NCBI GenBank assembly: GCA_021604585.1
Contig: BQJG01000045.1
Location: 1 to 30,452 of the forward strand
Source: Hyphococcus sp.
Lineage (GTDB): Bacteria; Pseudomonadota; Alphaproteobacteria; Caulobacterales; Parvularculaceae
Direction: 5' to 3'
DNA: 30,452 nt
The notes under the pieces are model-generated. The model ran no database searches. It was not told the origin of the DNA and saw only the letters and a program-made list of their open reading frames with translations. Each line of letters begins with the position of its first letter. Position 1 is the first letter of the stretch. The position numbers were made by a program, and so were the translations under genes. Below are positions 23,952-30,452 of this stretch, in pieces.

Positions 23952-24413
23952 ATGCGTACTTTTGACCTTACCCCCCTTTATCGCTCGACGGTCGGTTTTG
24001 ACCGCGTCTTTGACTTGCTCGACACGGCAGGCAAAGCCGAAACTGGCGGCTATCCGCCCTATAACATTGAGCGCCTTGATGAAAATGACTACCGCATCAC
24101 GCTGGCGGTCGCCGGCTTCGCCGAAGACGAACTCGATGTCGAACTCCATCAAAACACCCTGACTGTGACTGGCTCACGCATTGATAGCGAAGACGGCCGT
24201 ACTTTCTTGTATCAAGGCATAGCTGGGCGCTCGTTCCAGCGCCGTTTCCAGCTTGCCGAGCATGTCGAAGTCGCAGGCGCGTCGCTGGTCAACGGCTTGC
24301 TGAACATTGAGTTGCGGCGCGAAATTCCCGAGGCGCTCAAGCCGCGCAAGATTTCGATTGCGGGCGGCAAGGCGACAAACGTCAAAGTCTTAAAAGACGC
24401 AGACGCCGCCTAA
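23952..24413 (+). CDS. Small heat-shock protein, Hsp20/alpha-crystallin family
   Basis: An ATP-independent chaperone that holds unfolding proteins in the cytoplasm. The 153-residue length is normal. The alpha-crystallin domain runs from about residue 35 (YPPYNIERLDENDYRITLAV) to about 130 (VNGLLNIELRREIPEALKPR), with the family's AGF and GLL-N-I-L-type C-terminal strand. The start FDLTPLYRSTVGFDRVFDLL is typical of IbpA-like proteobacterial members. AAGGAGG stands nine bases before the ATG. Both a heat-shock promoter and a ROSE-like leader precede it, so heat should raise both transcription and translation. A terminator follows. Confidence 0.95.
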   Translation: MRTFDLTPLYRSTVGFDRVFDLLDTAGKAETGGYPPYNIERLDENDYRITLAVAGFAEDELDVELHQNTLTVTGSRIDSEDGRTFLYQGIAGRSFQRRFQLAEHVEVAGASLVNGLLNIELRREIPEALKPRKISIAGGKATNVKVLKDADAA

Positions 24414-24448
24414 AATACCCCCTCTGATTGCACCTTCCGAGACACACT

Positions 24449-24479
24449 GGGCGTGAGATTCCCTCTCACGCCCTTTTTT
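24449..24479 (+). terminator. Intrinsic terminator after hsp20
   Basis: Perfect ten-base stem GGGCGTGAGA/TCTCACGCCC with a five-base loop followed by six T. It ends the hsp20 transcript 36 bases after the stop codon. Confidence 0.95.
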
Positions 24480-24531
24480 ATTCGCCGCCTACTTGTTAGC
24501 ATGCGCTCTGAAATGAATGGGGATGGGCGGA

Positions 24532-24786
24532 ATGGTGAATTTGAGAGTTCTTGCTTTGGGATTGTTGGCGGCAATGCTCGCCGCCTGCGCCAGCGACCCC
24601 GGTCCGCTATACGGAACGGAACCATCAATTTCGATTCCCTATGATCCGTATGATTTTGACCCGGACGATCTGCAGGCGGAAGCGGACGCGCACTGCAACG
24701 CTTATGATCTGAACGCGGTTTATGATGGTGAGACGATCGACAATAAGTCCGTGCGTTGGCGCTACCGGCACTATCGTTGCATTTGA
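24532..24786 (+). CDS. Small lipoprotein, function unknown
   Basis: An 84-residue protein from the ATG at 24532; GGGGATGG lies just upstream, and an in-frame ATG at 24517 would add five residues. The lipoprotein signal MVNLRVLALGLLAAMLAAC ends at Cys19. The mature part is short and acidic with many Tyr, Asp and Pro (PYDPYDFDPDD), then a C-terminal basic, aromatic end RWRYRHYRCI with two cysteines that could pair. I recognise no family. It stands alone between the hsp20 terminator and the convergent suhB gene. Confidence 0.75.
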   Translation: MVNLRVLALGLLAAMLAACASDPGPLYGTEPSISIPYDPYDFDPDDLQAEADAHCNAYDLNAVYDGETIDNKSVRWRYRHYRCI

Positions 24787-24807
24787 GCAGCGGCGCGAGA
24801 TCCTAAT

Positions 24808-25599
24808 TTAGCCGTCGGCCAGCAACTCTTTTGCCTTTTCAAAAATTTCTGGATTGGCGGCGAGAATAGAATCGCCAGCCAGAAAATTCCTGCCGCCGTC
24901 AATCTCTGAAAGCATCCCGCCTGCTTCGCGAACGAGGGCGGCGCCAGCCGCAACATCCCAGATGTTCAAGTCCCGTTCCCAGAACGCATCGTATCGACCA
25001 GCCGCGACCCAGGCGAGATCGAGAGCCGCCGCGCCAAATCGCCTTACCCCGGCGGTTTCCTTTAAGATGCGCTTGGCTTCGTCGAGCGCCCGTTTACGGC
25101 CAGGTCGTCCGGCGAAAGGAAGACCGCAAGCAAACAGGCAGGTGGTGATGTCATCGCGGCCTGAAACCCGCAGACGGCGATCATTTAGATAGGCGCCTTC
25201 ACCCTTTTCGGCCCAGAACAATTCATCTGATGCGGGATTGAAGACAACGCCGGCATAGGGCTGGCGGTCTCGCTCAAGCGCGATCGAGATGGCGAAATGC
25301 GGCAGGCCGTGAAGGAAGTTGGTGGTGCCGTCGAGCGGATCAACGATCCAGCGATTGGAGTTATCGATGCCCTCAATCTCGCCGCGCTCTTCCATGACGA
25401 AGCCATATTTTGGCCGCGCGCGCGAAAGCTCTTCGTAAATGTCCTGTTCCGCCTTGTGATCGGCGCGGCTGACAAAGTCCGCAGCGCCTTTGCGCGACAC
25501 CTGAAGCGCCTGCGCTTCGCCAAAATCGCGCGTCAGACCGCGAGCCGCTTTGCGCGCGGCGTTAATCATAACAGTCATCAGTGCAGAGGCGTGGGGCAT
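24808..25599 (-). CDS. suhB: Inositol-1-monophosphatase family protein (SuhB)
   Basis: IMPase-fold Mg-dependent sugar/inositol phosphatase. The ATG at 25599 is chosen because the family start MPHASALMTVMINAARKAAR begins there; a TTG four codons earlier is less likely. In the 263-residue protein KGAADFVSRADHKAE, VMEERGE, the metal motif WIVDPLDGTTNFLHGLPHFA and WDVAAGAALVREAGG give the full set of metal ligands, with the common bacterial SuhB spelling DPLDGTTNF. In E. coli SuhB also has a role in rRNA transcription; whether that holds here is unknown. It is divergent from the flippase gene. Confidence 0.9.
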   Translation of the reverse strand: MPHASALMTVMINAARKAARGLTRDFGEAQALQVSRKGAADFVSRADHKAEQDIYEELSRARPKYGFVMEERGEIEGIDNSNRWIVDPLDGTTNFLHGLPHFAISIALERDRQPYAGVVFNPASDELFWAEKGEGAYLNDRRLRVSGRDDITTCLFACGLPFAGRPGRKRALDEAKRILKETAGVRRFGAAALDLAWVAAGRYDAFWERDLNIWDVAAGAALVREAGGMLSEIDGGRNFLAGDSILAANPEIFEKAKELLADG

Positions 25600-25739
25600 G
25601 GGAACTTTCAACAGCTTGAGGTGCGGCGCACCATAGTGCGGATAAAGCTGCTTGCAAGCTTCTCAGCAAGCCCGCGAGCGGTCAATATCGCTTTGGGCGG
25701 CAAACGGCGCTAAGACCCAGCCGCGCCGAAGAGATTTTC

Positions 25740-27251
25740 ATGACCGAGCCCCCAGTTCCATCGCTGCAGCCCGCTTCGCTGACCTCTCGCGTCGCGCGCG
25801 GCGCCGCATGGATTATGGGTGCGGGTTTCGCCGCCCGTTTACTGGGGGCTTTGAACACTATCATCGTTGCGCGGCTGCTCGCGCCGGAAGATATAGGCAT
25901 CGTCGCGACAGCGACCATTACCATGCAATTGATGCAGGGTATTTCTGATATCGGCGTCAGTCAGGCGGTGGTGAAATTTCGCGACGCGGATCGCGATGAT
26001 CTCGACACGTTGTTTACGCTTTCGGCTTTGCGAGGCGTGCTGATTGGCGCGTTGTTGTTTATAGCGGCGCCATTTGCCGCAACCTTTTACGGCGATCCGA
26101 GACTCTTCTGGGCGTTTGCGGGCGTTGCGCTTTTTCCGGTGCTAACTGGCATGCTGAACCCGCGCTTTTATGAGTTTGAGCGTGATTTGAATTTCTCGCG
26201 TGAGTTTTTCGTCACCCTTGCAAACAGGCTGATTGGCGTCGCGGTGTCGATCACCATTGCCGTCATCTTCCGGACCTATTGGGCGATCATTGGCGGCATG
26301 CTCGCTGGCGCGTTGGTGCAGTTAATCTTGTCCTATGTGTTGCGGCCTTATCAGCCGCGCTTCAGCTTCAAATCAATCAGCAAAGTCTTTGGCTTTTCCA
26401 GCTGGCTCGCTGGGGTCAGTTTTATGGCCGCGCTCAACAATAAACTCGATGTCCCGATTCTAACCCGGCTAGTGGGAACAAGCGGCTCCGGCGTCTATTT
26501 TTTGGGCATGCAACTGTCCGAGCTCGTTGCTGGGCAAATTGCGGCGCCGGTGACGCGAGCAATCTATCCCGGCCTGTCGGAGCTGCAAGGCGATCCGGCG
26601 CGTATGCGCAGGGCCTTTCTGCGCGGGGTTGAAGCGCTTGGCGCTTTCGCCATGCCAGCAGCTTTCGGCATTGCTTTTACCGCACCTGACGTCACCCATG
26701 TTTTGCTTGGGGAAAAGTGGGCAGGCGCGGCTGGCGTCATTGCGCTGCTCGCTCCGGTGATTGGCTTGCAGTCTTTATTTTATGCGACGCAGTCATATGC
26801 GGTTGCGCTGGGCCTTACCCGGTTGGTGTTCTTCCGCGAGTTGATCTTCTTCTTCACTCGCATGCCGGTTTTCATCTGGGCGGCGATCACGCATGGCCTG
26901 CAAGGCGCTGTGATGGCCGCAGCGGGCATGGGGCTGTTTCACGTGATGCTCAATCTGGCTTTATTTTCACGGGCAAGCGGGCGGCCCTTTTGGGAGCCGC
27001 TGATGGCGGCGCACCGGCCCATCGCCTCGGTCGCTGCAATGGCCGCCTGGTTTGTGCTGATTAATCCCCAGATCACTGTGTTTGGCGATTTGCCGTCAAT
27101 TGTGAGGCTTGGCGTCGATATTGGTATCGGCGCATCGATCTATGTTCTGGCAATGATAGCGCTGTGGCGCATCGAAAAGTGTCCCGATGGGATTGAGCGG
27201 CACGTTGTTGACGCCGTGTCGGCGATATCGGCGAAGTTTGCCCGAAATTAA
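25740..27251 (+). CDS. Lipopolysaccharide/oligosaccharide flippase, MOP superfamily (Wzx-like)
   Basis: An integral inner membrane protein of 503 residues with about 12-14 hydrophobic helices over its whole length, as in Wzx/WzxC-type flippases that move undecaprenyl-linked sugars to the periplasmic face. The N-terminal block GAAWIMGAGFAARLLGALNT and the following IIVARLLAPEDIGIVATA are characteristic of this family. It has no Wzy or ligase next to it, so the exported glycan is unknown; the rml genes 22 kb away may supply a sugar. The next gene begins 90 bases later. Confidence 0.88.
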   Translation: MTEPPVPSLQPASLTSRVARGAAWIMGAGFAARLLGALNTIIVARLLAPEDIGIVATATITMQLMQGISDIGVSQAVVKFRDADRDDLDTLFTLSALRGVLIGALLFIAAPFAATFYGDPRLFWAFAGVALFPVLTGMLNPRFYEFERDLNFSREFFVTLANRLIGVAVSITIAVIFRTYWAIIGGMLAGALVQLILSYVLRPYQPRFSFKSISKVFGFSSWLAGVSFMAALNNKLDVPILTRLVGTSGSGVYFLGMQLSELVAGQIAAPVTRAIYPGLSELQGDPARMRRAFLRGVEALGAFAMPAAFGIAFTAPDVTHVLLGEKWAGAAGVIALLAPVIGLQSLFYATQSYAVALGLTRLVFFRELIFFFTRMPVFIWAAITHGLQGAVMAAAGMGLFHVMLNLALFSRASGRPFWEPLMAAHRPIASVAAMAAWFVLINPQITVFGDLPSIVRLGVDIGIGASIYVLAMIALWRIEKCPDGIERHVVDAVSAISAKFARN

Positions 27252-27341
27252 CCGCTAGCGAACTGCACCCAAGAGTTCCGCGCCTGCGTGCGCTCAGCTA
27301 TGAAGATGGCAGGGAAGTCTCAGGGAAGGAAACACGTAAAC

Positions 27342-29051
27342 ATGGCCGACGTCGCGCCGCTCGATCCTGCCAAAACCGCTGCCGCCGCCTTCAGATTACT
27401 GACAGAGAATCCGCTCTTTAAAGTAGGAGAGGCGGAAATCCGCGGCAATGTGTACCGGGTGTTTGAAAACGCACCAGTCAGTCTTGGCGAACTCTTCGCC
27501 AACGCCGCCGCTACCCATGGCGAGAAAGAATTCATGGTGTTTGAGGGCGAGCGGATCAGTTTTGCCGAGATGTGGCGCCGCGCCTGTCGTTTTTCGCACG
27601 CGTTGCACAATGAGCTCGGCGTCAAGCCGGGCGACAAGGTGGCGCTCGCCATGCGGAATTTTCCAGAATGGTGCGTCAGCTATATGGCGGTCATTTCAAT
27701 GGGTGCAGTAGTGGTGCCGCTCAACGCATGGTGGAAAGCCGACGAGTTGGAATATGGCCTCAAGGATTGTGGGGCTAAGATCGTCATCGTCGATGGCAAG
27801 CGGCTTGAATATATGGCGCCTCTGAAAAAATCTCTCGGACTGACCTTGATCCTAGCACGTGACAAAGGAGCGGGTGCTGATTTTCGGTTTGATGACTTAT
27901 TCGCGAATTCAAAAGATGAAAGCGCGCCAGTCGCCGAAATTCATCCCGATGATGATTTTTGCATCGTCTACACTTCGGGATCGACAGGAAACCCTAAGGG
28001 CGTGGTGCTCACGCATCGCGGCGCGGTTTCGACGTTGTTTTCGTGGTCTTTTGTCGCCGCAATTTTGAAAGAGTTGCGTGGCGGCGTTAGCCCGTTCGGA
28101 GAAAACCCGGGCATCTTGCTTGCAATCCCGCTGTTTCATGTCACCGGATCGCACTCAATTTTCCTGCTCTCTTATATGGTCGGCCGGCGCATCGCGATGA
28201 TGTATCGTTGGGATCCAAAGGAAGCAGCCGAAATCATCAATCTAGAGAAATTGACCAACTTTGTCGGCGTGCCAAGCCAGTCGTTTGAATTGATGCAGGC
28301 GGTGGGGCCGGAAGGTTTGCCGACTCTGATCGATATTGGCTCTGGCGGCGCGAAACGCCCCGCCGATCATGTCAAAAAGCTCGCTGCGAAATTCAAGAAT
28401 GGCAAGCCATCCTCCGGCTACGGATTATCGGAGACAAATGCGCTGGGCTGCGTCATATCGCAGGGCGATTACCAGGTCCGGCCGGATTCCACGGGCCGGC
28501 CGGTGCCGCCGCTGACCGACATCAAGATCATGCAGGATGGCGCAGAGCAGCCGCGCGGCCAAGTCGGCGAAGTCTGGATCAGAAGCCCGGCCAATTTTCG
28601 CGAGTATCACAACCTCCCCGAAGATACGGCGAAGGCGATCACGCCGGATGGCTGGTTCCGCACTGGCGATCTCGGGCGTATGGACGAACAGGATTATCTC
28701 TACATTGTCGATCGCCTTAAGGAGCTGATCATTCGCGGCGGCGAAAACATTTCCTGTCTCGAAGTTGAAAACCGCGTCTACGAGCATGATGCGGTGGCGG
28801 AGGCGGTCGTTTTCTCGGTGCCAGACGAAGTGCTGGGCGAGCGCGTCGGTTTGGTGGCCTATCCGAAGGAAGGGCAGACCATTGATGCGGGCGAACTGCG
28901 CAGCTTTATTGCGGAGGAGCTCGCTGGCTTTAAGGTGCCAGAACGAATCTGGATTTCGCCTGCGCCGCTGCCGCGATTGGGCACAGCGAAATTTGACAAA
29001 ATTACGGTGCGGAAAATTGCGGTCCAACATCCGCCCGCATTGTCTGTTTAG
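27342..29051 (+). CDS. Acyl-CoA synthetase / AMP-dependent ligase
   Basis: Class I adenylate-forming enzyme that activates a carboxylic acid as acyl-AMP and then as CoA thioester. The ATG at 27342, preceded by AAGGA, gives 569 residues; a GTG 18 codons earlier is possible. Core motifs: P-loop YTSGSTGNPKGVVLTHRG near 210, GYGLSETNA near 363, GWFRTGDLGRMDEQDYLYIV near 440, the hinge block DRLKELIIRGGENISCLEVE just after, and a C-terminal RLGTAKFDK containing the catalytic-type lysine. It starts a three-gene unit with two acyl-CoA dehydrogenases (14 and 11 bases between), pointing to fatty acid or other acyl substrate oxidation. Confidence 0.9.
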   Translation: MADVAPLDPAKTAAAAFRLLTENPLFKVGEAEIRGNVYRVFENAPVSLGELFANAAATHGEKEFMVFEGERISFAEMWRRACRFSHALHNELGVKPGDKVALAMRNFPEWCVSYMAVISMGAVVVPLNAWWKADELEYGLKDCGAKIVIVDGKRLEYMAPLKKSLGLTLILARDKGAGADFRFDDLFANSKDESAPVAEIHPDDDFCIVYTSGSTGNPKGVVLTHRGAVSTLFSWSFVAAILKELRGGVSPFGENPGILLAIPLFHVTGSHSIFLLSYMVGRRIAMMYRWDPKEAAEIINLEKLTNFVGVPSQSFELMQAVGPEGLPTLIDIGSGGAKRPADHVKKLAAKFKNGKPSSGYGLSETNALGCVISQGDYQVRPDSTGRPVPPLTDIKIMQDGAEQPRGQVGEVWIRSPANFREYHNLPEDTAKAITPDGWFRTGDLGRMDEQDYLYIVDRLKELIIRGGENISCLEVENRVYEHDAVAEAVVFSVPDEVLGERVGLVAYPKEGQTIDAGELRSFIAEELAGFKVPERIWISPAPLPRLGTAKFDKITVRKIAVQHPPALSV

Positions 29052-29065
29052 GAAGGAAGCCGGGC

Positions 29066-30268
29066 ATGAGCGATCTTGAGAAGTTCCGCATCGAAGCGCG
29101 AGGCTGGCTCGAAGAGAACTGCCCCAAGGAAATGCGCGACGGCGCGGGCGGTGAAGAAAATATCTGCTGGGGTGGCAAGCAATGGACCTTCCAGTCCGAA
29201 GCGCAAAAGACCTGGCTCGATCGCATGGCGGCGAAAGGCTGGACGGTTTCGCACTGGCCAAAGGAATATGGCGGCGGCGGATTGTCCAAAGAGGAAGTCA
29301 AAATCCTCAAGGCGGAAATGCGCTCGCTGAAATGCCGCTCGCCGCTCGAAAGCTTCGGCATCTGGATGCTCGGGCCGGCGCTGTTGAAATACGGCACGCA
29401 CGAACAGAAAGCGCATTTTCTTCCGCCGATCGCGCGCGGGGAAATCCGCTGGTGTCAGGGCTATTCCGAACCGAACGCCGGTTCCGATCTCGCCTCCCTG
29501 CAATGCAAATGCGAGGACAAGGGAGAAAGCTGGCTCATCAACGGTCAGAAAATCTGGACGTCCTATGCCGATGAAAGCGACTGGATTTTCGTGCTGGTCA
29601 GGACCGATCCGAAAGCCACCAAGCATAATGGCATCAGTTTCATTCTGGTCGATATGAACCAGAAGGGCGTTTCAACCAAGCCGATCAAACTGATTTCCGG
29701 CAAGTCGCCTTTCTGCGAGACTTTCTTTGATGACGCGACAGCGCCGAAAGAATATGCGCCGGGCGTTTCGGCGATTGTCGGCGAGATCAACCGCGGCTGG
29801 GATGTCGCGAAATATCTGCTCACTCATGAACGTGAAATGATTTCCGCGGGCGGCGGCGGCTTGCTCGGCGGGCGCGGCATGGGCGAAGTCGCAGCCCAGG
29901 AAATCGGGCTGGAACATGGCCGTCTCGCTGATCCGCTGTTGCGCGCGCAGATCGCCAAGGCCGAAATTGACGGCTGGGCGTTTTTGCTGACGCTTGAACG
30001 GATGAAAGACGAAGCGAAGGCCGGGCAAGGCGTCGGCGCCAATTCGTCGATGCTTAAATATTACGGGACCGAGTTCAACAAGCGCCGCTTTGAATTGCTG
30101 ATGGATATTGGCGGCTCGGATGAACTCGAATGGGAAGGCGAGCGCACCAAGGACGGCAAGCTCGCTCGCGGCTGGCTGCGCACGAAAGCCAACTCAATCG
30201 AAGGAGGCACGTCGGAAGTGCAGCTTAACATTATTGCAAAGCGCATTCTCGAATTGCCCGGCGCGTAA
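29066..30268 (+). CDS. Acyl-CoA dehydrogenase, first subunit/gene
   Basis: FAD enzyme of 400 residues that forms a 2,3-double bond in acyl-CoA. Family signatures: WCQGYSEPNAGSDLASLQCK near 131-150, the FAD/substrate strand INGQKIWTSYADESDWIFVL near 160-180, and the C-terminal SIEGGTSEVQLNIIAKRIL. The usual catalytic Glu before GTS (as in IYEGTS enzymes) is replaced by Gly, so the base must come from elsewhere or from a partner subunit. GGAAGG precedes the ATG. The second dehydrogenase starts 11 bases after its stop, consistent with a hetero-oligomer. Confidence 0.93.
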   Translation: MSDLEKFRIEARGWLEENCPKEMRDGAGGEENICWGGKQWTFQSEAQKTWLDRMAAKGWTVSHWPKEYGGGGLSKEEVKILKAEMRSLKCRSPLESFGIWMLGPALLKYGTHEQKAHFLPPIARGEIRWCQGYSEPNAGSDLASLQCKCEDKGESWLINGQKIWTSYADESDWIFVLVRTDPKATKHNGISFILVDMNQKGVSTKPIKLISGKSPFCETFFDDATAPKEYAPGVSAIVGEINRGWDVAKYLLTHEREMISAGGGGLLGGRGMGEVAAQEIGLEHGRLADPLLRAQIAKAEIDGWAFLLTLERMKDEAKAGQGVGANSSMLKYYGTEFNKRRFELLMDIGGSDELEWEGERTKDGKLARGWLRTKANSIEGGTSEVQLNIIAKRILELPGA

Positions 30269-30279
30269 AGGAATAGAAG

Positions 30280-30452
30280 ATGCCTTTAGTTCTCAACGAA
30301 GAACAGGAAATGCTTAAGGAATCCGCGCGCGGGTTTCTTGACGAAAAAGCGCCGGTCGGCGCGCTGCGCAAATTGCGCGATAAAAACGATCCTGACGGTT
30401 TCTCGCGCGATCTCTGGAAAGAAATGGCCGAGATGGGCTGGGCCGGCATCCT
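30280..30452 (+). CDS. Acyl-CoA dehydrogenase, second gene (5' part only)
   Basis: The first 57 codons are visible before the window ends. The start PLVLNEEQEMLKESARGFLD matches the N-terminal helix of acyl-CoA dehydrogenases, and LWKEMAEMGWAGI is the conserved block that follows. The ATG at 30280 has AAAGGAATAG upstream. Tandem position directly after another dehydrogenase of the same fold suggests a paired subunit. Active-site residues lie outside the window. Confidence 0.85.
   Translation, partial: MPLVLNEEQEMLKESARGFLDEKAPVGALRKLRDKNDPDGFSRDLWKEMAEMGWAGI

Noticed and set aside
1..30452. CRISPR arrays, insertion sequences, toxin-antitoxin pairs or known defence genes
   Set aside because: No regularly spaced repeats, transposase motifs or recognised defence proteins were seen on either strand.

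Overview
This window reads as a chromosome segment of an alphaproteobacterium. The evidence is a CpdR-type single-domain response regulator, a SqdB-type sulfolipid enzyme start, an alphaproteobacterial RpoH promoter plus ROSE-type RNA thermometer ahead of an hsp20 gene, and a small RNA candidate with an exposed CCUCCC motif. A DUF6090-like protein and the overall gene style would fit Hyphomonadales or Parvularculales, but that finer placement is inference.

Layout. (1) 1-3062, minus strand: the start of a sqdB-like gene, then the dTDP-sugar genes rmlB-rmlD-rmlA in one tight operon; rmlC is not present in the window. (2) 3494-8156, plus strand: a complete tripartite efflux system, macA-like adaptor, macB-like ABC transporter and a NodT/TolC-type outer membrane lipoprotein. 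(3) 8215-16939: an 8.6-8.7 kb integrated element bounded by two identical complete tRNA-Val(GAC) genes (77-bp direct repeat). It has a tyrosine integrase at the right end, helix-phased TGTGAC repeats just inside both ends, a superfamily-3-like helicase ATPase without a recognisable primase domain, repeats and hairpins that could be an origin or control region, a small orphan gene behind the integrase, and a cargo of four proteins that all look membrane- or envelope-associated. No capsid, conjugation or known defence gene was recognised. (4) 17031-21495: cpdR, an N-formylglutamate amidohydrolase-family gene, a candidate minus-strand sRNA with its own promoter and terminator, a GT4-type glycosyltransferase, an XRE regulator and hisN, whose start codon lies in a 16-bp stem. 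(5) 21497-23665, minus strand: a three-gene unit encoding a lipoprotein methyltransferase-like protein, an SCP2-like protein and an alpha/beta hydrolase. (6) 23795-24786: hsp20 with apparent double heat control and a small lipoprotein. (7) 24808-25599 suhB, minus strand. (8) 25740 to the right edge: a Wzx-like flippase, an acyl-CoA ligase-like enzyme and two consecutive acyl-CoA dehydrogenases, the second cut by the window end.

How parts work together. The Rml enzymes feed dTDP-rhamnose-type sugar synthesis, and with the sqdB fragment, the glycosyltransferase and the flippase they give the segment a cell-envelope theme. The Mac system is a self-contained pump. The ligase and dehydrogenases form an acyl-CoA oxidation unit. 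The tRNA-Val island is the clear foreign part: lower in G+C by eye, carrying its own integrase and replication-type ATPase, and split from the neighbouring chromosome exactly at the tRNA repeats. It is the best candidate for a little-described system, either a phage-satellite-like or a small integrative mobilisable element.
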